Source: Gerris lacustris
Taxonomy: Eukaryota; Arthropoda; Insecta; Hemiptera; Gerridae
Direction: 5' to 3'
Assembly: GCA_951217055.1 (NCBI GenBank)
Contig: OX578281.1
Coordinates: forward strand, 13,176,447-13,240,446
DNA length: 64,000 nt
Each line of letters starts with the position of its first letter. Position 1 is the first letter of the stretch. Shown here in pieces: positions 30,753 through 42,650 of the stretch. Under the pieces are notes generated by a model. That model ran no database searches. It saw nothing but the letters and a program-made list of their open reading frames with translations, and had not been told where the DNA came from. A program made the translations under genes and the position numbers.

Positions 30753-31301
30753 GCCAAGTACAATAGTTCATTTAAGCAGCGTCAAGAGAACAAGATCACG
30801 ATGACTTTAGTAGCCGTGGTCTTCCTATTCTTAGTATGCCAGACGCCTCAAACAGTAGTTTTGGTTATCGACATCTTCTATGTGGCGCCACCATATTCAA
30901 CGGCAAACAACATTCTTCGTGGTTTGGGCAACATTTCGAACTTCTTACTCGCGTTAAACGCAGCAAGTAACTTCATCCTATACTGTGCCATGAGTGATCA
31001 ATACAGGAGAACTTTGGCTCTCACTTTTTTCCCGACTTATTACAAACGAAGATGCGAAATGGATGCCACGTTAAGATCAGACGCAAGCTTTAGACTTTCA
31101 AGTTTCAGACAATCTTCTTTCATGAGAAATTCATCTATAAGAAGCGATCAAAGAAATCCATCGTTTAAAAGCGAAAGAAGTCCATCATCAGAAATGAGAA
31201 AAGGCATCCTTTCAGAAACGATCAAAGAGGCTCCTGAATGTGATGATTCTATGCTAAAGGATTCCAGACAACGGCGGATTTCTTTAAGTCCTAATTCCTA
31301 A
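30753..31301 (+). CDS. GPCR coding exon 4 (TM6, TM7, C-tail)
   Basis: Acceptor TTTGCAG ends at 30752; the open frame extends upstream only as a chance extension into the intron. After a short ICL3 end (KQRQENKITMT), TM6 is LVAVVFLFLVCQTPQTVVLV, with CQTP where CWxP is usual. TM7 ends NAASNFILYCAMSDQYRRT, with SNFILY in place of NPxxY. The C-tail of about 90 residues is rich in Ser/Arg (SFRLSSFRQSSFMRNSS), likely a kinase/arrestin substrate, with a basic Cys (KRRC) that could be palmitoylated. Stop TAA at 31299-31301. The complete protein is 412 residues, normal for the class. Confidence 0.92.
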   Translation, partial: AKYNSSFKQRQENKITMTLVAVVFLFLVCQTPQTVVLVIDIFYVAPPYSTANNILRGLGNISNFLLALNAASNFILYCAMSDQYRRTLALTFFPTYYKRRCEMDATLRSDASFRLSSFRQSSFMRNSSIRSDQRNPSFKSERSPSSEMRKGILSETIKEAPECDDSMLKDSRQRRISLSPNS

Positions 31302-31385
31302 GTTACCATAAATAATTTAAAGCTGATGTAGAGTACTCGTAACGTTTATTATTTAATAAGAAATGAATTCTATTTTGTGCCAAAT

Positions 31386-31391
31386 AATAAA
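31386..31391 (+). promoter_or_regulatory. Candidate GPCR poly(A) signal
   Basis: AATAAA 85 bases after the GPCR stop. Other A/T-rich candidates follow, so the choice is tentative. Confidence 0.4.
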
Positions 31392-31633
31392 AACAATATA
31401 GACAAAAACGGAAAATCACTACAAACCTAAAAAAGTGTTTTGGTTTTTTGAAATGGCTAAAGTCCTACAAAGATCTTTTACCCTAAAACTTAAATTAAAA
31501 AATAATTTTACAAAACATTTTAAGGCCTTTAAAATTCTAAAATATCAATAGTAGCATTTGACAAAGACCAAATAAGATTACTAAAAAATAAAATAATTTA
31601 AGTATGCATTGAAGATTTATTAATTCCTTAAGA

Positions 31634-31970
31634 CAATGGTTCCTAAATGCTAGGCAGTCGTGGCTCCCCAGTAAATGAATTAAATCTTGGATCTTGGGGG
31701 ACCCCTAAACATGTGTTTCAATTAAAATCATACCTTTGACATTCACTTTACTACCACCAGTTTATATAATGGTTTTACCCAATTAAAGGTGAAATAACAA
31801 GGGAAAAATAAATATTAAAGATTTTCTAAGCACAAACTATAATTTTATCTAACAGGCAAAAACATTATTTTATTTATCTAAATAGGTAATAAGATATACT
31901 TAAAAAGTTTTGATGATTTGCCTGCCAGTCGACCCCTGGGGGTCCGGAGAACACCTTTTGGGAACCACTG
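31634..31970. mobile_element. 337-bp hAT-type MITE
   Basis: Ends CAATGGTTCCTAAA and TTTTGGGAACCACTG are inverted hAT-type termini. Flanked by a perfect 8-bp duplication CCTTAAGA (31626-31633, 31971-31978). No ORF. Its right terminus is the seed of the minisatellite that follows. Confidence 0.9.
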
Positions 31971-32828
31971 CCTTAAGATACCCCTGGGGTCCGAAGAACA
32001 CCTTTTGGGGACAACTGCCTTAAGATACCCCTGGGGTCCAGAGAACATCTTTTGGGAACCACTGCCTTAAGATACCCCTGGGGTTCGAAGAACACCTTTT
32101 GGGGACCACTGCCTTAAGATACCCCTGGGGTCCGGAGAACACCTTTCAGGAACCACTGCCTTAAGATACCCCTGGGGTCCGAAGAACACCTTTTGGGGAC
32201 AACTGCCTTAAGATACCCCTGGGGTCCAGAGAACATCTTTTGGGAACCACTGCCTTAAGATACCCCTGGGGTTCGAAGAACACCTTTTGGGGACCACTGC
32301 CTTAAGATACCCCTGGGGTCCGGAGAACACCTTTCAGGAACCACTGCCTTAAGATACCCCTGGGGTCCGGAGAATGCCTTTTGGGAACCACTGCCTTAAG
32401 ATACCCCTGGGGTCCGAAGAACACCTTTTGGGGACCACTGCCTTAAGATACCCCTGGGGTCCGGAGAACACCTTTTGGGAACCACTGCCTTAAGAAACCC
32501 CTGGGGTTCGGAGAACACCTTTTGGGAACCACTGCCTTAAGATACCCCTGGGGTCCGGAGAACACCTTTCAGGAACCACTGCCTTAAGATACCCCTGGGG
32601 TCCGGAGAACGCCTTTTGGAAACCACTGTATTTAGATACCCCTGGGGTTCGGAGAACACCTTTTAGCAACCACTGCCTTAAGATACCCCTGGGGTTCGGA
32701 GAGCACCTTGTAGGAACCACTGCCTTAAGATACCCCTGGGGTCCGGAGAACACCTTTTGGGAACCATTGCCTTAAGATACCCTTGGGGTCCGGAGAACAC
32801 CTTTTGGGAACCACTGCCTTAAGATACC
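31971..32828 (+). repeat. 47-bp minisatellite derived from the hAT end, 18 units
   Basis: Each 47-bp unit is CCTTAAGA (the transposon's 8-bp target duplication), TA, then 37 bp ending GGGAACCACTG, the transposon's right terminus. Starts fall at 31971 + 47n for n = 0 to 18 with no length change. Units 1-4 and 5-8 are identical in order, giving a 188-bp higher-order repeat (31971-32158, 32159-32346). The array ends in CCTTAAGATACCATAC, presumably the original flank. The minus-strand frame 32490-32753 is a by-product. Confidence 0.95.
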
Positions 32829-33719
32829 ATACAGAAAGTTTGGCACAAGAGCAAATTAGGGAAAGTGTAAAATTGTAATCGTTTAATATTTCAGATCATA
32901 TTAAATATAAGTACTATATGGCTGAAGAGGTTTAAAAATGTTTATAATAATTTATGTTACAGTCACTTTATTTTATTAAATTTGTTATTAATGCTGATTA
33001 AAATATTTTGTGACAGGTATTGTTAATTAGTTCAAAATTTGAAATAATTGTTAAGAAAAAAATCTATTAAAGTTTTTTTTTTTACCATTTGACTCTCTCT
33101 TATGGATATGGAGACAGAATTTATTTATTTGTTCGACCAAAGGATGATTTTTTAATTGAAAAAAATCTTTAGGTACGACTGAAGACAACTTTTAATGAAG
33201 TTTTTATGAAGCATTTGAAGTGAGTGTGTAGTGTGTTTATTTTATCGTATCCCTTCAGCCATCTTGTACTTATATTCAGAATTACAAGGGTGTATCACAC
33301 TAAATTATTATTAATAAATTAATTTATATAGCTCATATTGAGTTATAATAATGTGTTATTACTAAAAATAAATATTTATTTATTATTAAAAACATTATAT
33401 AAATTCATTAAAGTTATCATAAAATTTTTTAGCTTACTTAATATTTACTTAAATGTTTTTTGTTTTTTTCTACTATGGGTTTTTTTTTTTTTTTTTAGAC
33501 ATTAGATTTTCTGTTGAACTTTAATTATTTTTTTTAGTTGTAAGTTTTATGTTGCTTGTTATACGAGGAGTAGCAAATCCGGTTGCAAAAGAGAAATAGA
33601 GCTCTTTTATGCAGTAGTCGTTAAAAATAGATGATGATTTATCAGCAAAAACTGATGCTAATTGTCAAAATCGATTTAAATTACCCAAAACAATTAATAT
33701 GTAGTGATATAAGCTGTAG
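32829..33719. other. Intergenic stretch, AT-rich
   Basis: T-rich runs at about 33070 and 33479-33498. No gene or repeat was recognised. Confidence 0.5.
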
Positions 33720-34100
33720 GTTTGTTCTAACCAAGCAGTGTACCGTCCGCGGAATCGTCACGGGCATGCGCAATGGATAAAAGCCGTTCCAACCCGACTT
33801 GTGATAGTGTTGCATACCGTCCTCTAAAGTGATCCAACCCGCGCAGGGATCGTTTGCGAACTGTTTACTACGGTCCAAACGATCCTCTAACAATACCAAG
33901 TACTGCTTTGTAAGACATGCGCAGTTATGTCAATCGTCACATAGGTCAACAGGAAGATTCCCTATATCCTAAACCCGTTCCAACCTGACATGATTTCTTT
34001 ACTATTCAATGTTTAGCGCATGCGTATAAAACCTGTCTTAAACGGTTCCAGAACGATCCAAGGGACGATACAAAAGACGGTACAAAAAGGGGGGGGGGGG
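33720..34100 (+). mobile_element. Host repeat of the 11.2-kb composite, uninterrupted copy
   Basis: GGCATGCGCAATGGATAAAA, TTGCATACCGTCCTCTAAAG and CTAAACCCGTTCCAACCTGA match 11225-11312, 12248-12360 and 12695-12715. None of the inserts found there is present. Ends with an 11-G run at about 34089-34099. Confidence 0.7.
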
Positions 34101-36349
34101 TGGAACAAACCTTTGCTTCTTGTTTCAGACGAGTATGTGTAAAGATTGGCTACACTGGATACAAAAAAACATAACAATGATTTAAGGTTATTTCATGTAC
34201 CTACTGCAAAAAATTTCAACACTGTCTTACCTCTGATTTTATTTACATAAAAGGTTATACAATGGACAGATTATAAACATTGTACTTATTTTGGAAGATT
34301 AATTAAACAAGTCTTAAATTTGTTTGCTAATGTTGCTGAATACTTTTATTATTTTTTCTTCTACGATACTTTTATAACTAAAGGGAGAGTCACGAGTCAA
34401 TTTAAAAGAGATAATAATTCTTTCACGTCGAATTTTGTTTACATTATACTTTTCAGTAATGCGTCCAATCTACAGTCGAATTATTAGAGTAAGATCATTT
34501 ATAGTGTTTAAACAATTGTTTGGCAACGTTATCAAAACGCATAATATTTGTCAATTATTTTGTTTATGTTTATGTTTATCAGTTATATTTATATGTTTGA
34601 GAATCTAATCAATTACGTATTTAAATACTTTACCGTAAAGTACTAAGAAAATATAAATAGTATTATCTGGCATTATGTTTATACTAAAAATAAAATATAT
34701 TTTTCCATTTTAATAATTTACCTCAGCAATACCTCATGTATAAAAATATAAAGGTAATTTTGAATCAATTCAATCATGTTTCACTTCTTTTTATAAAAGA
34801 ACATACTGAAACGCACAAATTAGATGTAATATATTATAAAGTGTACCTATTTATTTATTAATAAAAATTATTTGTTAATAAAAAAATAACTGAGTTTTCA
34901 TAAGAAACTAACGATTACGTATAATTAATTGTATATACCAGATTGTGTCCCAGGTAATATGGAACAGCGAAATATCTATCGGAACCACGATATATCTATC
35001 GAAAGATGCGGTTTTCAGGATTCGATAATGGCTATAAATGTGCTTCCAAAAAAAAATCTGTGTTCAGCAAAAGTGCGCAGTTTACATAATAAAACAAAAG
35101 TGAATAGGAAGCTATATTTTTTAGACTAGATTTGGATTCTATGGCTAAAAATAAGATTTTTTTACTCTTGGAAATTTTTCGCTCCGAGCATTAGGTAGTT
35201 TGCCGTCTGGAGAGCACTGAACCTGCTAAAATTGTAACCTTAAGTCCATTTTTAAATGGATTTAGAAAAAAAAATTGGAAATACAAAAAGTTTATTTTGC
35301 CGTAAAAGCCAAATCAATTCTTAAAAATATACCTTATTGATAATTTTTTTAAGTTTTGAGCCCAGCTGAACCCTGTTTTTTGGCAAAAAACAGATATAAA
35401 AAAAAACTGTACACTCATAACTAATAATCATAATCTGAAAAACTCGATCTTAAACTGCAGTTTGATGGGGACATTTCAAGAAAAACTGTGATCCAAAGGC
35501 AATATCCATTTTTGTTTCATTACACCAGTAAAAGAACATGAAATCGTTACATAAAATAACAAAGAAACAATAATCATATGATGCCAAAATAGGTATGGGA
35601 AAGAGGAAACACGCTTAGCGAAAATTGTTATATAAAGTAACAAAGAAACAATTATCATATGATAAAAATAATGTTAATAAAGGAATAGGAAACACGCTAA
35701 GCGAGCAGCTAGAACTGAAAAAAAATACAATTAATCGGTATTATATTTAAATTAACATAACGTGATTCTAAAAAGGAAATACTTCTCGATATTTAAACGG
35801 ATTAGAAGCGCGTCCAACCATTTAATTTAGTATGGAGTTGATTTGATTCAAATTAAAATAAATTTAACACAATAGCATGCATTTGGATCTTTTGATATTT
35901 AAACCTGTTGGTGAGACCGCTAACTAACAGAAACTCACAAACAGAAACCATATTTTTTAATAAAATTACTTAGGGAAAACAATAGGAAGGACTCGGGTCC
36001 ATCCAACTTAATTGAGGTTTTCTGTGGTTTCCCTCAATTTACTAGACAAATGCCAGGTTGGTCCCCAATTAACTCAGTCCACAGACTGCCCGCATGTTAC
36101 CTTTTTAAACTCCTGCAAACTATGCTAACAAAAGTCCTATCAAAAATTTTCATTTAAAAAAATAAATAAATAACAATAAATTAAAAAAATAATAAAATAT
36201 TTATTCTGATATTACCCAATATACCTGTCACCGCCATAGAGGTTATGCTGCTTATGTTCATGCTATGCTAGTAATGATTAGCATAGCATGTTATCTTTAC
36301 TTGTTTATTTATCTACTTTATATTTTAATTTATTGTCAGATTATGTCTG
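34101..36349. other. Intergenic stretch with a small tandem duplication and a hairpin
   Basis: Two 81-bp units at about 35546-35707 share ATAACAAAGAAACAAT(A/C)ATC-like sequence, CATATGAT and GGAAACACGCT(T)AGCGA. A 12-bp inverted repeat CATGCTATGCTA/TAGCATAGCATG lies at 36260-36291. A 66-codon plus-strand frame (34929-35129) has no recognisable features. Confidence 0.55.
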
Positions 36350-36900
36350 TAATTTAGTTTATCTACTCACGGTACCAAAATTAAGTATTGTTAAACTGTT
36401 TGTAATCTGCAAAATGCAATTTTTCTTGATTCTTTTGTAACATGTGAAAAAAACACGCAGCAAAATAATAAAGTGTCAGCAAAATATCAAAGTGTCAGCA
36501 AAATAACAAACAGGCTGTAACATTTTAAGAAAATTTTACTACAAAAAGGTTACTACATCGCAGGTTATAAACACTCCCACATTGTTTATTTTTATATGCG
36601 TAATACTGCTTAGTATTTATTATATCTTTTTTGAAAATAACATAAATAATTATAGTAATAAAACAAATTTTATTATTTACAGTCATTATTTATAAAAATC
36701 GCTAAATATTGAGATAAAAAACCGCTGTTAATAAAAAATATTGGCAACACTGAATTCGTTTTGTTTTCTTGATGACTCAAACATTCGTTTTTTACAACTA
36801 TAATTTCTTTAAATCTTTTATATTAAAATGGGAATATAATAATTAGTGTAATTTTTTTGCCGTTAGTAGATAAAATATTATAAGTAACTATGCAAAAATT
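36350..36900 (-). mobile_element. GTGTCAGCAAAAT family, unit 1 (inverted)
   Basis: Reverse complement of 38440-38960. Shared blocks are GTTTATCTACTCACGG at the start, repeats of AAAGTGTCAGCAAAATA, TTGGCAACACTGAATTCG and GCCGTTAGTAGATAAAATAT at the end. With unit 2 it makes inverted ends around a 1.5-kb interior. Confidence 0.75.
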
Positions 36901-38000
36901 TTCTCATTTTCTTGGACGTAGGGAATTATTTTTGTAGACAGAAATAAAATATTCTATTCAGTCAAGAATTTGTTTACTTATAGTATGGTTATTTCACTAC
37001 CGTGGCGACAATACCCTTCCACAAATGAAATTAAAAAGCTCCAATACTTTACAAAATATCCAAACAATTATAAATAGAACAAAATATCCCCATATAAAAT
37101 AAAATTATGGCTCCGATATACTTAAATAATGTTTTGTTACTTATGCCAATAACTAACTTGTTAAAAAAAAAACTAATATTGTTCATTACCACAATTTTAG
37201 GCGAGTCGGGTTAAAATAAAATACATGCCTTTCTTTAAGAAAGATTAAAAAAATCAAAAATAATCATTTTAGAATCAATGAAGGTTATAGATTAAAGTTG
37301 ATGACAATAGAAAAAAGTTTGACTCTATAAAAAAGGAATAGGTGATAGTTCATGAAATAAACTTTCACCATTAGAAAAAACGAAACTATGTTAAGTATCT
37401 AAAACTGTACGCCACTAATTTTATTCTTAACTTGAAATTATGTTTATGATCATGGAGATTTAGAGGAGAGATTTGTGTTTTAGAGGGGGCTCTATCAGAT
37501 GAACTTGGTATGATAAATAAAAATAACATTTGACAGTTGTCTTCGAGCATCCGAGAGTGAATTAAGTGATTTTAGTTTTTAACGAGTTAATGTATCTAAG
37601 AAGATTTAACGTACAATTATTGTTTACTTGGATAGCATCAACAGTGTAGTTTTTTCTACTTTAAAATAAATGCTTTAATACGATTATTATAAGTTTTTTA
37701 AAGAAAACAATGTTGTCATGATAAATTTTTGATTAGATTACAATTTAACAATTTTCAAAATAATTTTAGAAAAGAACACTCACACTAAAAATATTACTGA
37801 AGTCTGAAGCTAGATAGTTTGAAAAGTTAACTGTGTGGTGTTTTTTAGAGAAATTAATTACAATTTCCAGAAAATATTAGAATACTTTTCTTAAACTTTG
37901 AGGAAAAATGAAGTTTGATATTCAGTGTAAGTTATTCCCTTTTAATAGTATAGCAGCCTTTAGATTAAATATAGCAAAAATAGTGCATTGTTAAAATAAA
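36901..38000. other. Interior between inverted units 1 and 2
   Basis: AT-rich, no ORF of note. The segment 37140-37250 (AACTAACTTGTTAAAAA to CATGCCTTTC) is the reverse complement of 45580-45680, so it is a further dispersed fragment. Confidence 0.5.
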
Positions 38001-38009
38001 CAGATACGT

Positions 38010-38440
38010 TTTTTAAGTTTTAGTTCCGAGCCGATGCGAGGATATGCTAAACAAACTTACTGCTGAGGCGAAGCTGAGGCAAGAAATTTACTATTTTACT
38101 GAAAAGGCGAAGCCGAGTCAGGAAAATAACATTTTTCCTCCCTAGGCGAAGCCGAGGGAGGAAATAGTTATTTATGTAACTAGGCAGCAAAATGGAATTT
38201 TGCTGACAAGTTTATAAGTTTTAGTTCCGAGCCAAAGGCGAGTAGGCTAAACAAATTTACTGCAGAGACGAAGCCGAGGCAGGAAATTTACTATTTTAGT
38301 CAGGAAAATTACATGTTGACTGACGAGGCGAAGCCGAGGCAAGCAAATGTTAATTACCTGCTGAGGTGTAACCGAAGCAGGTAATCTTTAAACGAGTCAG
38401 GAATGTTTCCTTTGCTGCATAGTTACATACAATATTTTAT
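38010..38440 (+). repeat. GC-rich GCGAAGCCGAGG degenerate repeat
   Basis: GAGGCGAAGC(C/T)GAGGCA and close variants recur about seven times at irregular spacing, each followed by AGGAAAT-like sequence. TTTTAGTTCCGAGCC occurs twice (38020, 38218). Similar CCCTCGGC…CCTCGGG strings end the GGAGATAAAATATT family, which also shares a GTAGATAAAATATT block, so the two families may be related. Confidence 0.65.
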
Positions 38441-38960
38441 CTATTAACGGCAGAAAAATTACACAAATTATTATATTCCCTTTTTAATATATAAAAGATT
38501 TAAAGAAATTAAATTTGTAAAAAAATTTAGAAAGTTCGAGTCATCAAGAAATCAAAACAAAGGCAAAACAATTCAGGGTTACCACTTTTTTATTAACAAC
38601 TGTTTTCTATCTCAATTTTTAGTGATCTTTTAAAAATAATCATTGTAAAATAGTAAAATTTGTTTCTCACTATATTTATTTAAGTTATTTTAAAAAAGAT
38701 ATAACTATTTAGCAGAATATTACGCTTAAATATATAACAATAAACAATGTGGTAGTGTTTATAACCTGCGATGAAATAACCTTTTTTTAGTAAAATTTTC
38801 TTACAATGGGACAGCCTGTTTGTTATTTTGCTGACACTTTGAACTTTTGCTGACACTTCGATATTTTGCTGACACTTTATTAAAAAGAATCATTTGACAT
38901 TTTGCAGACTAAAAACAGTACAACAATGCTTAACTTTGCTGCCGTGAGTAGATAAACGTT
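38440..38960 (+). mobile_element. GTGTCAGCAAAAT family, unit 2
   Basis: Contains CAGCCTGTTTGTTATTTTGC, three TTTTGCTGACACTT motifs and the end GCTGCCGTGAGTAGATAAA. Inverted relative to unit 1 and in direct repeat with unit 3. Confidence 0.75.
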
Positions 38961-39765
38961 AATTACCTGCTGAGGTGTAACCGAAGCAAGTAATCTTTAA
39001 ACGAGTCAGGAATGTTTCCTTTGCTGTGTAGTTACCTACAATATTTTATCTACTAACGGCAGAAAAATTACACTAAAGATTTTAGTACCTGATTTAGAGG
39101 GCAATAAACTTTTCTTGTATGATGTTGCAATATTTGCAATTTCGGGTGGCTTGTTATCAAACAAGTCTTCAACGTCTTGCACAACATTATCATCCATATT
39201 TTTATTTAAACTTCAAAAACCTAATTAACAAATAAATTTATCAAATCAATAACAGAGAACTATTAAATTAGTATAATCTTTTTTTGGATAGATAAAAGAT
39301 TTAAAGCAATGAAAGTTGTAAAAATCGAATTGATGACTCGAAAGTTTGAGTAAGTGTAATGACTCGAAAGTTAAAACAAAACAAAGACAAAACAATCAGT
39401 GTTGCCACTTTTTTTATTAAAAGCTGTCTCATCTCAATTTTTAGCGATTTTTTAAAAATAATCACTGCAAAATAATAATATTAGTTTTATTATTATAATT
39501 TTTAAAGGTATTTTCAAAAAACATATAAATATTTAGCAGAATATTACGCTTAAATATACAAAAATGAACAATGTGGGAGAGTTCATAACCTGAGATGGAG
39601 TAACTTTTTCTTAAAATTTGGCAGCCTGTTTGTTATTTTGCTGACACTTTGATATTTTGTTGCGTGTTTTTTTTGACATGTTACAAAAGAATCAAGAAAA
39701 ATTACATTTTGCAGATTGAAAACTGTACAACAATGCCTAATTTTGCTGCCGTGAGTAGATAAAAA
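38960..39765 (+). mobile_element. GTGTCAGCAAAAT family, unit 3
   Basis: Starts with a copy of 38349-38470 (AATTACCTGCTGAGGTGTAA), has GCAGCCTGTTTGTTATTTTG near 39623 and the end GCTGCCGTGAGTAGATAAA at about 39743. It carries an extra 200 bp (39080-39280) not in the other units. Confidence 0.7.
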
Positions 39766-39885
39766 AAAAAAAAAAAGTAAAAATAAGATAGCGGTGAAAT
39801 AAATTGTAATTATTTGTTTTTAAAAATTTGGCAAACTATATTTACTATAAAATGAAAAAAATATTTATAGGAAGGCAAACAAGAA

Positions 39886-40345
39886 ATAGTCTGCCTATTA
39901 GTGTGGCACATAGCTTCCTCGCGTCCTATTTCATATTATACTTTAATAATTTTATGCTTTTACAACCTTTTTTATAATTTTCCCCCCATTTATTAAATCT
40001 GGCAAAATTGTTTTGATGTTTTACATGAATTAAAGTATCAATTCAGCAAAATTTAAAGAGCTCTGATGGTTGAAATTAATCTGGGGCTATCTGTGGTCTC
40101 CTTTAACTAATAATCCAAATTTCATAAAATCAGATTAGTACATACTTTTGAAGATATAGATGTAAATAAATGTATGTTTGTGCACATGTGGAAGGGAAAC
40201 AAATGGGCGCAGAAGGTTGAAACTTATATGGGACCAACAATGGTACTTGCTTGTTACTTGTAAAAAGTAAGTACTTGTTACATCTTTTGTGAGTAAAACT
40301 GTCTCTAAATATTTCAACTAGCATGCACATGTTATCAACTTGTAA
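39886..40345 (-). mobile_element. GGTAACGGAAGC-family element, reverse copy
   Basis: GTGTGGCACATAGCTTCCTC, GAATTAAAGTATCAATT and GAAACAAATGGGCGCA are reverse complements of 49640-49935 and 18350-18545. The far end with GGTAACGGAAGC is missing. Confidence 0.65.
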
Positions 40346-40506
40346 AAAAGGAATTAATATCTACTCCTACGCTAAAAAAAGAGAGGAAAACTATAAGTAG
40401 AGGACAAACTGTCTAAACCTCAATTCTTATCGGTAGCAGTTCGGTCAGCGTGTTGGCGATCTAATCATGGTACTACACTGACCACAGATTCGATTCTTGT
40501 CATCGT

Positions 40507-41182
40507 ATTCGCACACTTGGAAGAAAAGTGACACAACTCAAAAAATTCGATTTTTTTATTTTTTTGAAAATGGGTGTAAAAAAGCGACCTCTTTTTGGTA
40601 GAATAACGTCCTGAGCCGTTATATTTTATTTTAATAGTTTTCCACTAGATAGCAGTAGTGTCATTATGGTTATCAGTGATTATCAAGATTAAACAGAGAC
40701 ATAACTTAGTTGTCGTCAAGTTGTCAATGAGAAAGGTAGTGCGATGATAGTGAAAGAGTGACACTTTTGCTGTTTCCTGTTAGGTAAGTAATCTTTTTTA
40801 TAACAATAGTGACATATTTATAAAAGTGTCAGTCTATCTTCAAAATTAGTGGTAAAAATAATAGTATTATTTTGTACTATTAGGTAATCTGCCGTTCTTA
40901 GTCTAAAATATTTTATTTTTAAAACTATTTTTAAAAGAATAACGACACTATTGGGTTTTTTTAAATTAATAATTAAAAATTAATAGAGGTAATTAAAAAT
41001 TTTATGAAATCTTAATATGTAATGAAAGTTAAAACTATAATTATTAAAATAAAATAAAAAAGTTTAAGATTATTTAAATAAATAATACAGTTTGACACGT
41101 GCAAACTTTTTAAAAATTTTAAAGTGCTCTCCTGAAAAGTTATGTTTTTTGAGTTGTGACACTCTTCTTCCAAGTGTGCGGT
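40507..41182. mobile_element. MITE with ~36-bp terminal inverted repeats
   Basis: CGCACACTTGGAAGAAAAGT continuing to about 40544 is inverted at 41145-41181 (ending CTTCTTCCAAGTGTGCG). The repeats differ at few positions. Adjacent bases GTAT occur on both sides, but a clear duplication cannot be fixed. Interior AT-rich without ORF. Confidence 0.8.
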
Positions 41183-41940
41183 ATGTTATCATTATGTTTT
41201 GGAGTTGCCTAAATTCAAATTTCACCAATCCAAATTAGATAATATAATATTTATATTTAGTGATAGGAAGTGCTATCACTATCCATACAGGAAAATTCCC
41301 TTCAAGTTAGTTAGTTTTTTCCCCTTAAATAAAATGTAATTGAAGCACTCTAAATAATAGCATAACTATGAAGTAGAATTTAAACGAAATTAGCTCAAAG
41401 TTTGTAACTTTATACATCAAAGAAAAAACTGCACTTATAAATATTATTGCACAAGATTATTTAATTTAGTGAACTCTAAATTTATTTAGGTAGAATTTTA
41501 AGTAGAAAATGCAGTTATGATTCGACAAAAAAAAATCTGTAAATCGCTCTTTATTTAATCTTATTAAATAATAATTTAACATTATTATTAATTATTCAAA
41601 TAATAAATGAAATAAATGTTGCTCTATCCTACACTAGAGATCGATTTCTTTTTTTTGGTAAAAATACAGTAACGTGTTTATGTACAAGTCAGCATTTCGA
41701 AATATATTTTATTAATCTCCGACATTTATTTCCTTATAAAAATGGAATCAAACGAAGAATTCTATGCCAAAAATACACCCTAACTAAATTAAGTCTTTCC
41801 CTTCGCAATTCTTTTAATACCATATAAAAAATTCTATAAAGAATTATCTAAGAGTTATTTTAAGACCGCATTATACAAGTTACAAATAAAAATACAACAA
41901 AGCACGCAATTCAAGAAAATTTCTTAATTTATTCTTAATA
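41183..41940. other. Intergenic stretch, nothing recognised
   Basis: AT-rich DNA with no supported gene or repeat. Confidence 0.5.
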
Positions 41941-41943
41941 TAT

Positions 41944-42042
<99 letters not shown>

Positions 42043-42061
42043 ATTTGTGTGTGTGTGTGTG
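41941..42061. repeat. (TA)n microsatellite followed by (GT)n
   Basis: An almost uninterrupted TA run from 41952 to about 42043, then TTTGTGTGTGTG. Low complexity. Confidence 0.95.
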
Positions 42062-42414
42062 TAGACTTAAGTTTGTAAGTTAGTATATAATTTATTATTC
42101 AAAATTTGTTCCTAAAATAAACTATTTTAAGAAGTATTATTTATAAAAATAAAAATGTAGCTGTAATTTCGTCATTTTATTATTACTCATTTAAAACATG
42201 ACTAATTTTATCAATAATTACATCAAGTCCTTGAGAAAATTGATACAGTTTAATGTATTTTCATACATTTTAATTTGTTTTGATGCATATTAATATGTTT
42301 TGACACATTTTAATGCGTTTAGTCAACAAATGTGGCAGAAATTTCTTAACATTAAATATAAATTTGATAAGCGAAAAGAGATTGCGCATATACTTTACAA
42401 AGAACTTAATTGCA

Positions 42415-42590
42415 ATGTGAGAGCCAGCGTACGCGTGTGGAAGGGTGGCACGAGGTCGTGAGTTCGATCCCTCGCCGTGATGCTCTGATTTATATACGAA
42501 CGACCACATCATACTCACTTTGGTAGTACAATGTACAGAGGTATGATGTGTGAAGTGGAACTCTCTACCCCACGGGGATAGTAAAATGCA
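42415..42590 (+). mobile_element. Possible tRNA-derived SINE
   Basis: A tRNA-like block ends in GTGAGTTCGATCCCTCGCCG, close to a B box. The left and right edges (GAGAGC, GATGCTCT) could pair as an acceptor-like stem. The A box is poor. It explains the minus-strand frame at 42270-42518. Confidence 0.45.
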
Positions 42591-42592
42591 GT

Positions 42593-42650
42593 GGCGTAAC
42601 TATGGACCCGCACGGGCCTGCATTGCTGGCGGGCCCAGCAATGCAGGCAA
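42593..42650. repeat. CAGTGGCGTAACTA terminus and 14-bp perfect hairpin
   Basis: GCAGTGGCGTAACTATGGAC resembles the 5' end of several hAT families. It is followed by GCCTGCATTGCTGG (42616-42629), a 5-nt loop and the perfect complement (42635-42648). No opposite end was found. Confidence 0.5.

Noticed and set aside
32490..32753. Minus-strand 87-codon frame with repeated peptide
   Set aside because: Derived from the 47-bp minisatellite of the hAT terminus.
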